Assembly: GCA_018287875.1 (NCBI GenBank)
Contig: JAGVVL010000001.1
Span: 5,828,001-5,892,000, forward strand
Source: Nigrospora sphaerica
Taxonomy: Eukaryota; Ascomycota; Sordariomycetes; Amphisphaeriales; Apiosporaceae
Direction of reading: 5' to 3'
Length of the DNA: 64,000 nt
Part shown: piece by piece, positions 1 through 11,033 of the stretch
Position numbering within the stretch: the stretch's first letter is position 1
How the letters are laid out: every line of letters starts with the position of its first letter
Position numbers and translations under genes: made by a program
Notes under the pieces: model-generated
What the model saw: only the letters and a program-made list of their open reading frames with translations
What the model was told of the DNA's origin: nothing
The model's database searches: none

Positions 1-63
1 AAGTCCGGGATGAGCACTGTTTTTGTCTGCTTAGATGAGCCCGGGAGCTAACCAATGTTCCAG

Positions 64-3000
64 TCCACTTCTTTCCGATACTCGGTACCTTCATCACCGT
101 GTTCGGGTCCACTGAGGGCAACGGTGACCTGCAAATGGCTAGGCAGTTGAACACCGTTATCTGCCAACAATCCGACGACGAGCCGCGTTCCATGGCCTGC
201 CTCCACGCCGCCGTCAGGGCCTGGTGGCTGGCCGAGTATAGCGGCTGGTACCTGGATACGAGCAATTTGACGCTAGGACCAGGCGTTGACATCGATGCAG
301 AAGACAAGGAAAGGTCGAGGCTTTTCATGGAGGCATTAAAGGACGGCGCTTTCGACATGGTGCTTGCCATGGTAGCCGACGTCAAAACCTCAGATTGGCA
401 AGATCCAGCGCGAGCCAGCATTCGGCAGTGGCTCCAGAGGAAAGCCCCGTCGCTCCCCCCCGACACACTTCCGTTTTCCGATTATTTCCAACTCTGTTTA
501 GCCAATCAGATGGAAATCTTTGTCGACGCAGCCATCTCCAACCTGCCCGACGTTTTGCGGAAGCTCAGGACGGAGGAGGACGAGCAGCGGCAAATGAAGC
601 ATGGGCAAGAACAGGACCTCGACTTGGAACGGTTTCTTCTCATCATTGCATACGCTTACGAGGGACGGCCAGAAGCAGCCGACGCGTTCTGGGCCGATCC
701 TGATAGCAACCTGGCCGGTTTTCTGCAGTGGGCGTCCCGGAGAGCATCTACCCCACTAGTGACTGCTTTCTGTGAAATGCTGCAGTCGCTATCCGAGGAT
801 GCCGAGTCCGCCACGTCGGCGCATGAGTTCCTTCTAGATGATGGACATCATGCGACCGGGAAGATGAGGCGGAATCTGTCCTTGACTTGGTCGCAGATAC
901 TGAAAGAGCTGGAGTTCTACATCCACAAGATCAGAGAAAAACCGACAACCACCCAGACCCAGGCATACAAAACAGGCAAGATCATCGATGAGCAGGCAGA
1001 AGCAGAACCTGAGTTTGCCATGATGCTGGAGTGCTATCTGCGACTGATAGCCAAGTTGGCTTCGCAAAGCGAGCCTGCCCGGGTGTTTCTGCGGGACTGC
1101 GAGCCCAAGCTGTGCGACCTACTGTTTGAGCTTATCAGCAGTTTGGTGCCGCCCCGCCTGAGATCATGTGCTTTCAGCGTCTTAGCCGCGCTGCTCTGCC
1201 GGAAGGACCTCGAGCAGAGCAGGATGATGTGGGAGTATCTCGACTCATGTATGAGCGGGTATTTCCTGGCACCCTCGGTCCAAAAGTCAACTACCGGACC
1301 CAACACGGCGCCTCCGTCGTACTACATGGAGGCCCTATTTGAGGATATCAGCCCGCAGTTTGAAGACACATGTGCCTTCGTACAGTTTCTCACTGCATTG
1401 ACATGTCTCCCCGAAGGCTACGCGCCGCTCAACGACACGCTCCCCTTTGCGGAGACGTTGGGCGCGTCGATACGAATACGTCCCGGCGTAGAACCATATG
1501 TCGACTTCGCACTGGGCTACGTGTTTGCTCGCAAGACTGCCGACGGCTCAGACCGGGTGCAGCAGCGCATGCTGCGATACTTCTGCCTTGAGTTTGCCCT
1601 CACCTGTCTGGCTACTTTCAACGAGGACCTCATTATCTTTGCCAGCCAGACCAGCATTCCTGTGGACGCAGCGATATCGACATCTGACCTTGCGACTTAT
1701 GTCGGTTTACACCCCTTTGCGCGGGTGATGGAATGGATGTACGACAGCCAGTTCATGCAGGCCTTGATGCAAACGGTTCATCAAGAGTCGGCCGAGATGG
1801 GCGCGGCTGGCCCCGACTCCCCACTCATCCTTAGTGTTCTGCGCGCCATCGAGGTGATACTGAAAGTCCTGGAGCTGCAGACCACCTACCTTGACCTGGT
1901 GCGCCCCATTGTTAAACCACACGCGAGGCAACCCAGCCGCTCGCTGGCCATCCCTATGTCGAACGCAGCCTACGCGTCCATAGAGGATGGCCTCATGACC
2001 AATCTGAAGCTCATATCAGATTTGGGGCGGTACTGCGGCCTGGGCAATGCGGATCTGACACACGCGAGTCTAAGATTGCTGGAAAAAGTATCCACCTCGG
2101 CCAGAATCATCTCAGCCTGGCAAGCCGGGCCCGACCGACAGATCCGTCGCAACAAGGCCATAGTCGCTCTCGAGGAGAACGGCGATGTTGATGCTGTTTC
2201 TGGCTCCTTCATCTCTGAATTCGGCACCGAGCTCGACCACTACCGCAAGGACGAGTCGGTCGGATACCAAAGCCGAATATTCATTCTCGACTTTCTTTAC
2301 TCCACCATCCGGGCCAACCCCGACAGGCCAACTGTAGCCCACCTACTTCTTGGCTTCGGTTGCGGTCCCGAGACTCTCAGTATTATTCCTGGCAGTTCCT
2401 TTGAAAAGTCGGAGTCGTTGTTCCACGTGCTTCTCGGTGTAGCAATACACACGGACATGCAAGGCGAAGACGGGGCCATGCAACAATGGCTCATCAACCT
2501 CAAGTACAAGTCGATGCGGATTTTCCAGGCGCTCTGGAGCTCGAGGTTGTCGTCAAGGCTTGTTCTGGAGCAGTTGCGCGAGAACGACTTTCTCTTCCAC
2601 CTGCTGATACAGCCCCTTATGGTCCAGCCAACTACTACGTGGGACGGCCTGGAACCCACTGGGCCCGACTTCCTTACCACTGCACCTGCGCAGGGCTACG
2701 TCAATTATCTCTCGATGAGAGCCATGGCATTGGAGTACATCACGCACGAACTTTGCAGTGTTACTCAAAGCCACCAGCCGACGCTGAAGCGGCGGATCTT
2801 CGACGCTCTCGGCGGTCAGATCCCGTTGGATAACGGGGAAACTGTGCCTGTCCAGTCTATTTTTGATCTGAACGACCTGCTGCCGCAAGAAGACCAGTTC
2901 GCTGCTTCGCCTCCCCACCTGACAGTTTATCGGGACATTGACCTCCGCGTTTGCATTGAGGAAGACGAAGAGTCGAATAAGATCTACAACGTCGCAAAGG

Positions 3001-4439
3001 TCGAGGAGATCCTGCTATTGAAGCGCAACCAGAAGCGGCTCTCGGGCCACCTGGTTCCTCAACAAGAATTGGCGCCAATAGAAGCAGAGGAAACAGATCT
3101 GCGGAAGTGGGCGGCCTATCTCAACCGGCTTACCCAAGTCCGGTTGCACAACCAAAAGGTTCTGAAGGTGTGGAACAAGCTGCTTGCCGTTATGGCGGAA
3201 TCGAACGATTTCAAGGGCACCAACAAGATCGCCTTCATCCTCCAAGTACTGCAGGCTATCCTCCCGAGCCTCGAGCAGTACGGATCTGAGAGGCCGGAGG
3301 CAGCGTACGAACTGGCAAAGCTCGCCAAGGTGCTCTTGTTCAACCTTGACTTCACCGTGATGACGTCGACGGACAAGCAAAACCGGGCCATCGGAAGCTT
3401 AGTCAGCGACAAGCTCTTCCAATTGTTCCAGATGTGCCTGAACGCAATCGCGAAATGGGCAGGCAGTCCTGAGCTGCGTGCCGTCTACTACAGCATCTGC
3501 TTCCGGTACATCAGCAACCTGGTGGACCACGGGCAACACGGCCTCTCGGGGAGCCGGAACGCGGCCAAGGCGATTCAATCGTTTGGAGAGCGACTCATGA
3601 ATGTGGTCTGTGACGACGCCTACAGCGGTGACGCTGCCTGCCAAACGGCAGCCCTCATCCTGCTTGGCGCTCTTGTCAATCTCGGCCGGCACGAAAGGGA
3701 CAAATATGTTGTGGACATGCTGAAGAGACTAAACTTTATCGGCATCTTGGTGGATTCACTTCGCAATGTTATGCACGAATGGATTGAAGTTCACCGAAGT
3801 GGTAAGTTCCGCCCCCGAAGCGTGCTGATTGCACCATTGGGACTTGCGGGTGCTTTATCCAGGTTGGGGACTTGGGACTGACACGGAAGCAGGCAACTCG
3901 GATCTCGAGCACTACGAGGACGCCAAACTGGCGCTGCTGCTCCAGCTCTGCCAGACGCGGGACGGGGCCAGGGATGTGCTCCATGCTAACCTCTTTCGTG
4001 CCGTCGAACAGTCGGGGCTGTTTGCGGCAGACCCCGAGCTGCAGGTCACGTCGTCCGACGCCCGCGCACTGGAGAACCACTATGCCCTTCTCGTCAAAGT
4101 GGCACGCATTATTGGGGCGGCGGTTGTCAGCCGCGGTTCCCACAACGTGATGCAGGGCAGGCGGTTTTTGACGGAGCACCGGCTGCTGGTTGTGCACGTT
4201 CTCAAGCGGTCTGCGGGCATCGGTACCGGCGGAGGCAAGATTGACGTGCCCCTGGACGACAAAATCCAGGAGTTGGCAGAAGCCTTCCTGGTCATCATCA
4301 TGGCCACGGGCTTTCTCGATGTAGGTTGACAACACGGTCCCTCGGCAATAGTCTTCATTTAACTGATATGGGATGATGGCAGTACGAGAACGAGGCAATC
4401 CAGCCTGAAGCACCGGCCGAGCCGGTGCTTTTCCATTAA
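64..4439 (+). CDS. NUP192: Nucleoporin Nup192 (Nup205 family), 5' end outside window
   Basis: Large scaffold nucleoporin of the inner ring of the nuclear pore complex. About 1,406 codons are present; the family is usually about 1,700-1,800 residues, so roughly the first 300 are missing at the window edge. Exons: 64-3801, 3893-4320, 4383-4439. The first exon follows a likely 3' splice site (GCTAAC branch motif near 48-53, CAG ending at 63). Introns have GTAAGT...GCAG and GTAGGT...GCAG ends and keep the frame (phases 1 and 0). The last exon encodes only 18 residues, ending in LFH, then TAA at 4437. The protein is an all-helical solenoid with no enzymatic motif and no membrane segment. The assignment rests on overall recognition of the Nup192 pattern, for example the WWLAEYSGWYL and EDAKLALLLQLCQTRDGA stretches. 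Downstream of it lies a same-strand permease after 1.2 kb. The identity is confident; the tiny last exon is less certain. Confidence 0.92.
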
Positions 4440-5686
4440 TACAGGCGGCACTTCATGGCTTGTGCCGAGCTGAGCTCTCGTATGGATACGACGGGGACAC
4501 CACGTGAGGAGCGGGGAGGGAGGGTCAAGAGGGTTGACATCCACCATGACAGCTGCCTGCATGGGCTGATGTTACTTGCATGCTGGGCGTCCCTTCGGGC
4601 GGCTGAGTGGTATATACATACACGTCGGGCGAGGGAGGCGTTCGGAAGCTGAAGGGAGGGGTCCAGTCCAGGTCGACGCCGGGGTGGGACGGACGGGCCC
4701 CCTGTAAGCAAGCTGGCAGACGGGTTCTCCCTCACAATGCAAAGATTGTTCAAGGCGGTCGGAAGATGAAGATGAGGGCCTTTGCCTCCCACAGGTCTCT
4801 TGGACAAGGCTCCGGGGGGTCGCATCGACTTACTGTGCCCGCATTGGTAGGTAGGCTCTAGGTTGGCTACGCTCGCTACCGACGGTGATAAGATGTAGTT
4901 TAGTGTCGTTTGAGCGGCAGGCCCTAGACCCCAGCCGCGTGGCGCCAGTGCGATTGTACGATATTCAGCTGGATGGCGATTGGCTGGAGCGCGAGGGACT
5001 GTCACCGAAATGAGAGACGGCATGCCATGGCTGGCTTGGCCTTGGCCTTGGCGGGCTCCTCTTGGGACGATAGCAGCGGCACCACCTCCACAGACTCTTG
5101 TCTCGATAGGGAAGTACAGGCCGCGATGCCGCGGTGACCTTGGAGGAGGATTCGGGTGTTCTGGTCAACCTTTGGCTTGGCGGTCAAGGGTTTGTTCGGT
5201 GCAGGTATCGCCTGGCTGCCATCCTGCTCCCCTCCCCCCCGCCACCCTCCCCCCGGCTGCAGGAGGGCGAAGGGGTGGAAGTTCTGGGTACTTTGCAGTC
5301 GAGGCCGTAGGCGTACCTCTCTCTCTCGCCTGATAACGACGGGGTGTGGCCCTGCTCGTCGGGCGAGGGCATCAAGTAATGGGAACCCCGGGGAGGTGCT
5401 TGGCGGGCGCCGGCTGTCCAATATTTAGGTGCAGCCACCGCCCGCCAGGATTGCGGACGGCGAGAGCGAAGGCATCCCCAGCTCGTTCTGCTCTGCTCCC
5501 GCTTTTCCCTTCCTCCTCTTGCTTCTTGTTACACGCCCAGTCGTTTTCTTGGGTCGTACACGGCAGCTGGACAGCCAAGTCGCGCGCGCTCGTGTCAAGC
5601 TTCGTCCCAAGACCTCGGCACGCGCCGTCCTTGCCGGACCATCCGCGCCAGCCAGCAAAGCAAGCAAGCAAGCACAGCCAGCAAGC
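4440..5686. other. Intergenic: NUP192 3' region and permease promoter
   Basis: No gene is supported. The right half carries C-rich stretches (5226-5265). A pyrimidine-rich leader (about 5480-5530) lies shortly before the permease ATG at 5687, as is common in 5' untranslated regions of filamentous fungi. Open frames here are short and change strand without homology. Confidence 0.6.
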
Positions 5687-8179
5687 ATGGCGGCCATTCA
5701 ACGGTCGTCGTCGTCGCATGACGGCAAGACGACGCCCCATTACGACGCCGAGAAAATGGGGGAGGGCTTCGACAAGGGCCAAGGCCACATCCGCGGCATC
5801 GAGACATCGGAAGAGACGGCGCTGCACCGTGGCCTCAAGGCACGGCACATCACCATGATTGCCATCGGTGGCGCCATCGGCACGGGTCTTATCATCGGCA
5901 CGGGCAAGGCTCTCGCGCAGGCCGGGCCCGGCTCCGTCTTCATCTCGTACAGCATCATCGGCTTCGTCGTTTACCTGGTCATGGCCGCGCTCGGCGAGAT
6001 GGCGGCGTGGCTTCCCATGTCGGCGGGTTTTACCGGTTATGCCTCGCGGTTTTGTGATCCTTCGCTCGGTTTCGCGCTTGGTTGGACGTAAGCTTTGTTT
6101 CTTTTTTTTAATCCTCTCTCCCATTGCTCTCTCCCCCGTTTCCCTCGCCTCTTCCCTCGCGTGCCTCCGGTTCGTCCCTGGGATGGTGTGATGGCCCTGG
6201 GCCAGAGCTGGGTAGCCGGGCCCCAACCGTCGACCGAACCCAGGTCCCGTTGCGCCAAAAGAAAAGACCGACGGGTTCCGGCCAACGTGACGGTGGGTGG
6301 AGGGTGGCATTTCCCGGCCGTTGGTTCTTCCCCACGGTGGATCCTGGGCTCTGTGTCTGGGTCTGGGTCCTGGTCTTGGGGAGCTCTGTGCGTCTCTCTT
6401 CATCCACCTGCACGCGGATGGATAATGACGACCACGTCGGCTTTTGACGCACATACCCTTGTGGGCCTCCCCATCCGTCAGGCTGTGGGGCAGAGAAAGA
6501 GAGAGCTGGGGAGGACCTTATCTCCCAAGACTGGCGCTTTTCCCCATTCGTCCCATTCTATATCAGTGGATACACACCACCATTACACACCACTACACAC
6601 GCCTCCGTTACACACCTCCGTTGCACACACCTCCGTTGCACACCCCTCCGTTGCACACCCCTCCGTTGCACACACACACATCTCCGTTACACAGAGCACC
6701 CTTCCACCCGCCAACCACCATTAACACACACATACACATACACAACACTACCCATCACACACACCACCACTACCCATACACTCGCCGCCTACACATAGAC
6801 GATGTCTTCCAAATGCTTACCAACGCCGTCACAGTTACTGGTGCAAGTACATCATCGTCACGCCCAACCAGCTCACGGCGGCCGCCCTCGTCATCCAGTA
6901 TTGGCTGCCACGTGAGCGGGTCAACCCGGGAGTATGGATCGCCGTCTTCCTCGTCATCATCATCTGCATCAACTACTTCGGTATCCGCTTCTTCGGTGAA
7001 TTCGAGTTCTGGCTGTCGAGTTTCAAGGTCATTGTCATCATCGGCATCATGATCGCGACGCTCTGCATCGCCCTCGGCGGCGCCGCCCCGGACCACCGCC
7101 GCACCGGTTTCTACTACTGGCAGGAACCCGGCGCCTTCAACACGTACATCAAGGACGGCGCCGCCGGGAAGTTCCTCGGCTTCTGGAGCACCATGGTCAC
7201 GGCCACTTTTGCCTTCCTCGGCACCGAGCTGGTGGGCGTGACGGTCGGCGAGGCTCAAAACCCGCGCAAGACGATCCCCAAGGCCATCAAGCTGACTTTC
7301 TTCCGTATTCTCTTCTTCTACATCATCTCCGTCGTTCTGGTCGGCATGGTGGTACCCTACAACTCGAAGGAGCTGGCCTTTGCCACCACGCAGTCCAACA
7401 GCGCCGCCGCCTCGCCCTTTGTCGTCGCCATGTCGGTCGCCCACATCAATGTTCTGCCCCACATCGTCAACGCCTGTATCCTGGTTTTCGTCTTCTCCGC
7501 CGCCAACTCGGATCTCTACATTGCCAGCCGCACGCTGTACGGCTTGGCCTCGGACGGCTCGGCCCCCGCCATCTTCTGCAAGACCAACAAGAACGGCGTG
7601 CCCGTGCCCGCCCTCGCCATGTCGGCCATGTTCGCCCTGCTCGCCTTCATGAACGTGTCGGACGACTCCAAGAAGGTGTTTAGCTACTTCGTCAACCTGA
7701 CCACCATCTTCGGTCTGATGACGTGGGTCTCCATTCTCGTCACCCACATCTGGTGGTGCCGCGCCCGCAAGGCCCAAGGCCTGACCAACAGCGACATGCC
7801 CTACGTCGCCCCCCTGGGCATCTGGGGCTCCTACGGTGCGCTTGCCATGTGCATCCTCGTCGCCCTGACCAAGAACTTTGACGTCTTCGTCACCTTCAAG
7901 GGTAAGAGCTTCGCCGACAAGTACCCCGACTTCATCACGGGCTACCTGGGCATTCCCGTCTACCTGTGCCTCATCGGCGGCCACAAGGTCTGGGGCCGCA
8001 TGAAGACGGGTGTCTGGCAGAAGGGCGTCCGACCCCACGAGACCGACTTCTACACGGGCAAGGACATCATTGACCGCGAGGAGAACGAGTTCCTGGCCCG
8101 CAAAGCGGCCGAGCGCGAGCTCAAGGGCGAGACGGCCGGCAGCAAGTTCTATAACAAGTATGTTTCTTGGCTCTTCTAA
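5687..8179 (+). CDS. Amino-acid permease, YAT/Dip5-like (APC superfamily)
   Basis: Plasma-membrane proton-amino acid symporter of the fungal YAT family, 581 residues, expected 12 membrane segments. Exons: 5687-6087 and 6835-8179. The joint restores GWTYWCKYIIVTPNQLTA, a well conserved YAT stretch; donor GTAAGC, acceptor CACAG, phase 2. The N-terminus is a hydrophilic cytosolic tail, followed by the glycine-rich first helix motif IAIGGAIGTGLIIGTGKAL (about residues 58-76). The C-terminus SWLF is typical. The loop wording (TPNQLTAAALVIQYW) is closest to dicarboxylic amino-acid (Dip5) permeases, so acidic or broad amino acids are the likely substrates; the substrate is inference. The single intron is 747 nt, about ten times the local norm, and contains a minisatellite. 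Unspliced RNA hits a stop at the donor (TAA, 6089-6091). Confidence 0.93.
6601..6690 (+). repeat. Minisatellite within permease intron, CTCCGTT core
   Basis: Six copies of the core CTCCGTT start at 6603, 6616, 6631, 6646, 6661 and 6682 (spacing 13, 15, 15, 15, 21), separated by CACAC-type spacers. CA-rich sequence continues on both sides (about 6570-6780). The array lies entirely inside the 6088-6834 intron. Confidence 0.9.
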
Positions 8180-8913
8180 GCCGAGTCCGCCGGCCCGCGG
8201 GCTCCTCAAGTGGGTGTCCTTGCGACTCGCTGCCGCGATTTGCACATAGCTACATAACTCCAGATGAGAAACGAATAGAGCAAACGTGTTGATTACTTGA
8301 ATAACTATATCGCGCGTGTGGTGAGCAGGCCCTGCGCTCGGATAGAGTCCCGCAGTACAAGAGGCATTGGTTGCTGATGTTCCCTTCGTATTGAGCTTGT
8401 GTATATAAGCTACAACTATAGAACCCCGCGAGCACAGAGACAAAGGAAATCAACTAGCCTGCCATAAGCCTGCTTCCCGAACTCCCGTGTGCTCCCATGT
8501 GCCCCCCCCCCCTCTATCAGCCCCGGCCCCCAGAAGTGTTGGGCCTCCTCTCTGTACAAGATCAACGGCAGGCTCTCGTCCAGACCACGCAAGGCGGCGG
8601 ACGGGGCGAGGCGGAAAAGAAGAACAATGTTGGCGATATCACTAACCCCCAGTCTGCCCTGCCTGCCCAGCCCGCCCCGCCAACCATACATGCCTAAAAG
8701 GGAAGAAGTTCGTGCACTTTATCCTTGGGCCAAGGCCGTCACACACACGACCTGCGTAGTCGGGATTGGCGCGTCTCGGCGCGTCGGCGCGCGCCACGAG
8801 CGTGTGTAAGCGGCGTGTGCCGGCGAGAGCCGGCGAGAGGAGGGGGGACCGAAACGGACTCGGTCGGTTTTCGTCCCACCATCCTTTTCTTGGGGACCTC
8901 AACCTCCCCTACG

Positions 8914-8926
8914 CCCCCCCCCCCCC
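8914..8926 (+). repeat. C13 homopolymer
   Basis: Thirteen consecutive C in the spacer downstream of the permease; another run of 11 C is at 8502-8512. Confidence 0.9.
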
Positions 8927-9607
8927 ACGCGCGCCCCGGGACGGCCGGAAAGAGAGGGTTTTTGGGCACCGGGGAAGACCCAGGTAGCGAGGTGCTTGGT
9001 CGAGTCGCGACCATAGGGTACCGGGTTAAGCGATGGCGGGTTGGGCTGCAGTAAAAAAGAACCTCGGCCCCTCTCTCCTCTTTGTTCCGGAAAAGAGAAA
9101 TTCCCACGTCAAGTAATCCGTAGGTAATGAAAACCCTGGAGAGGGGGGGCCAAGGAGTATTAAAATAACGACGCCGGTTAGTTTCATGCGGTCGCCGTGG
9201 CAGGGCTTACCCCGACACCCCGCCCCTTTTTGCCCCGCGGGGAAGAAGAAGAGGTAAAGATTGGACCAAGGGTATGGAGGGCGGGGAAAAGAACCGCAAG
9301 TTTTCGTGGACAGGGGACGGCGGTCCAGGAGAGTAGTAGAGTGACCGAAAGGAAGGGAGAGCTGTCGGAGGGTGGAGCTCTGAAAAGCCCGGGGCCCCGC
9401 GACGGGACGGCTTGGCAGGACAAAAAATGACAAAATATTTGTACAAGAAACATGGGGAGCCGTTGGGGCGGAGGGCGAGGGAGGCTGGGGTCGGACCCAC
9501 GAAAAGCACCGGGGGCGCCGATCCTCCGGATGCGGATTCCCCATGCCTTGGTCATCGGAACTGAAGGGGGACGGCACAAAGCGTAGCGTTCCGGAGTAGC
9601 CCTCTTC

Positions 9608-9640
9608 TGCGTCGTCGTCGTCGTCGTCGTCGTCATCGTC
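9608..9640 (+). repeat. GTC/CGT trinucleotide microsatellite
   Basis: About eight consecutive CGT units followed by imperfect CATCGTCTTCTTC units, in non-coding DNA downstream of the small secreted-protein gene. Confidence 0.85.
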
Positions 9641-9972
9641 TTCTTCTCTTCTTGCTGTGCTGCTGCTCTTTCCCCTCTTCTTGGCCCCGAGTGCCCAGCC
9701 CGTACACGGTTCGGGGACGGGCGTCTGGACCCGACCGTGGGCAGGCGAAGGGAAGCGAAACTTGTCCCCGACGGGCGTTTGGGCCGGGGGAAAAGCTCCC
9801 CTTTTCCAAGTATTGCCCCTCGGAACGGAAAGGGGTAAAAAGGGGGCACACAAAGACTGGTCGGTGAAGACAATGCTGGAATGCGGAAGAGTTACCACCG
9901 TCCCCTTCCTACCCCCTCCCTCCCTCCTTCCCTCTAACCCGCCCGAACAAGAGGCGTGTGCGCGCCTCGGCC

Positions 9973-10281
9973 TCAGGTGCAGTGGCAGTCGCGCGGCTGG
10001 ATGATGACAATGGTGTTGTTGTTGCCGTTGGTGACGGTGGTGATGGTGGTGACGGTGGTGTTGCCGTTGACGATGGTAGACTGGGTCGCGTTGCTGACGC
10101 CGCTGTTCTGTGTTGACACCTCGCTGTTGCGGCTGCTGCTGTCGATGTGCGACGGCGGCTTGTTGTCGATGGGCGCCGCAAACGCCAGCGCCGGCCCGCC
10201 GCCGCAAGGGGACCCCGCGAGCCCGCTGAACAGGACGAGCAGCACCGGCACCCATGTGTCTACGGCGCGGGTGGACCTCAT
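9973..10281 (-). CDS. Small secreted Ser/Thr/Asn-rich protein (hypothetical)
   Basis: Single-exon frame of 102 codons. It has a basic start, a hydrophobic core (WVPVLLVLFSGLAG, residues 10-23) and an AFA-A-type signal-peptidase site near residue 35. The mature chain of about 67 residues is rich in S, T and N and has three N-glycosylation sequons (N64, N74, N88). A TV/TTVTNGN-type low-complexity stretch (residues 75-90) is predicted extended. The chain ends in DCHCT with two cysteines (C99, C101). I recognise no domain and give no function. The ACCACC-rich leader directly before the ATG resembles a fungal 5' untranslated region. A 506-codon frame overlaps it in another phase but has no protein character. 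Alternative: a chance frame in a GC-rich spacer, though the signal peptide argues against that. Confidence 0.55.
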   Translation of the reverse strand: MRSTRAVDTWVPVLLVLFSGLAGSPCGGGPALAFAAPIDNKPPSHIDSSSRNSEVSTQNSGVSNATQSTIVNGNTTVTTITTVTNGNNNTIVIIQPRDCHCT

Positions 10282-11033
10282 GGTGGTAGTTGGTGGTGGT
10301 GGTGGGTATGAGGGGGGGGTGCGGTTGCGTAAGGGAAGGGGTGAGGCTGAACGGACAGGGGAAAGGCGAAAAGGCGTCCAGTCGAGCAGATGGGGCCAGT
10401 ATGGACAGGATGACTAACTTGCTGCTTCGGGAGAGAGGATGGGGAAGAAGGATGAGCGAGTGACGGACAAAACCAGTTCTCGGTGCAGATGGCTCCGGGG
10501 ATGGAGGCAAGGAAATAGCAGTTGCCATTAGCGACGTTGTGCACATATCCAGCGTCCAGACGACTTGGATGGATCACGGGATGGAACACGGCATGGCAGA
10601 GAATAAACAAGCGCGTTCCGAGTTGGCTTCCGCTTTCTCCCGTCAACGTCTATCATCTGAACCCAGCCGCGCGCAATGAGCTCGACAGCGGCCATGCACG
10701 CATGGCGATGCTGGGAATCTGAGACAGACCGCCACCGTGCTCGATCGATAAAGGTGTCTCACAACGGCGCGAGCGAGCAGCCGGCCGGCCACCTCGGACC
10801 TGTAATCAACCCGGCTCGGCCCCCGCTTGGGCGCCAGACCGAGCACGCACCCCGAAGCGGGAAGAAACCAATGAGCCAGTTGCTGGGCCGACGTTTTATG
10901 GAACACAGTATCTTGACATGCTGCAATGACAACTCGCTGATGGGCCGTCAAGATCCGACATAGCGGCGTGGGCGAATTCTGCGCACGTGCTGCCTAGGCA
11001 CCCTATCTCTGCGGCACCAAGCCGGTATGCATT
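10282..11033. other. Intergenic between two minus-strand genes
   Basis: Nothing beyond the promoter side of the small secreted-protein gene and the 3' side of the neurochondrin gene. The CCACCA-rich leader (10281-10310, minus strand) is the only distinctive feature. Confidence 0.6.

Larger units (their letters stand above)
8180..9972. other. Intergenic, 1.8 kb, C-homopolymers and a GTC microsatellite
   Basis: No gene is supported. It holds runs of 11 C (8502-8512) and 13 C (8914-8926) and a GTC-type triplet run (about 9608-9640). Long open frames on both strands are GC-rich shadows without recognisable protein sequence. Confidence 0.6.

Noticed and set aside
6601..6690. CRISPR-like array
   Set aside because: Units are 13-21 nt with no unique spacers, in a eukaryotic intron; this is a minisatellite.
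6770..8443. 557-codon minus-strand open frame
   Set aside because: Lies antisense to permease exon 2; its sequence is repetitive D/G/V/E-rich mirror coding with no domain, as GC-rich codon use produces.
9026..10546. 506-codon minus-strand frame
   Set aside because: Low-complexity proline/serine text overlapping the small secreted protein out of phase; no domain or signal peptide.
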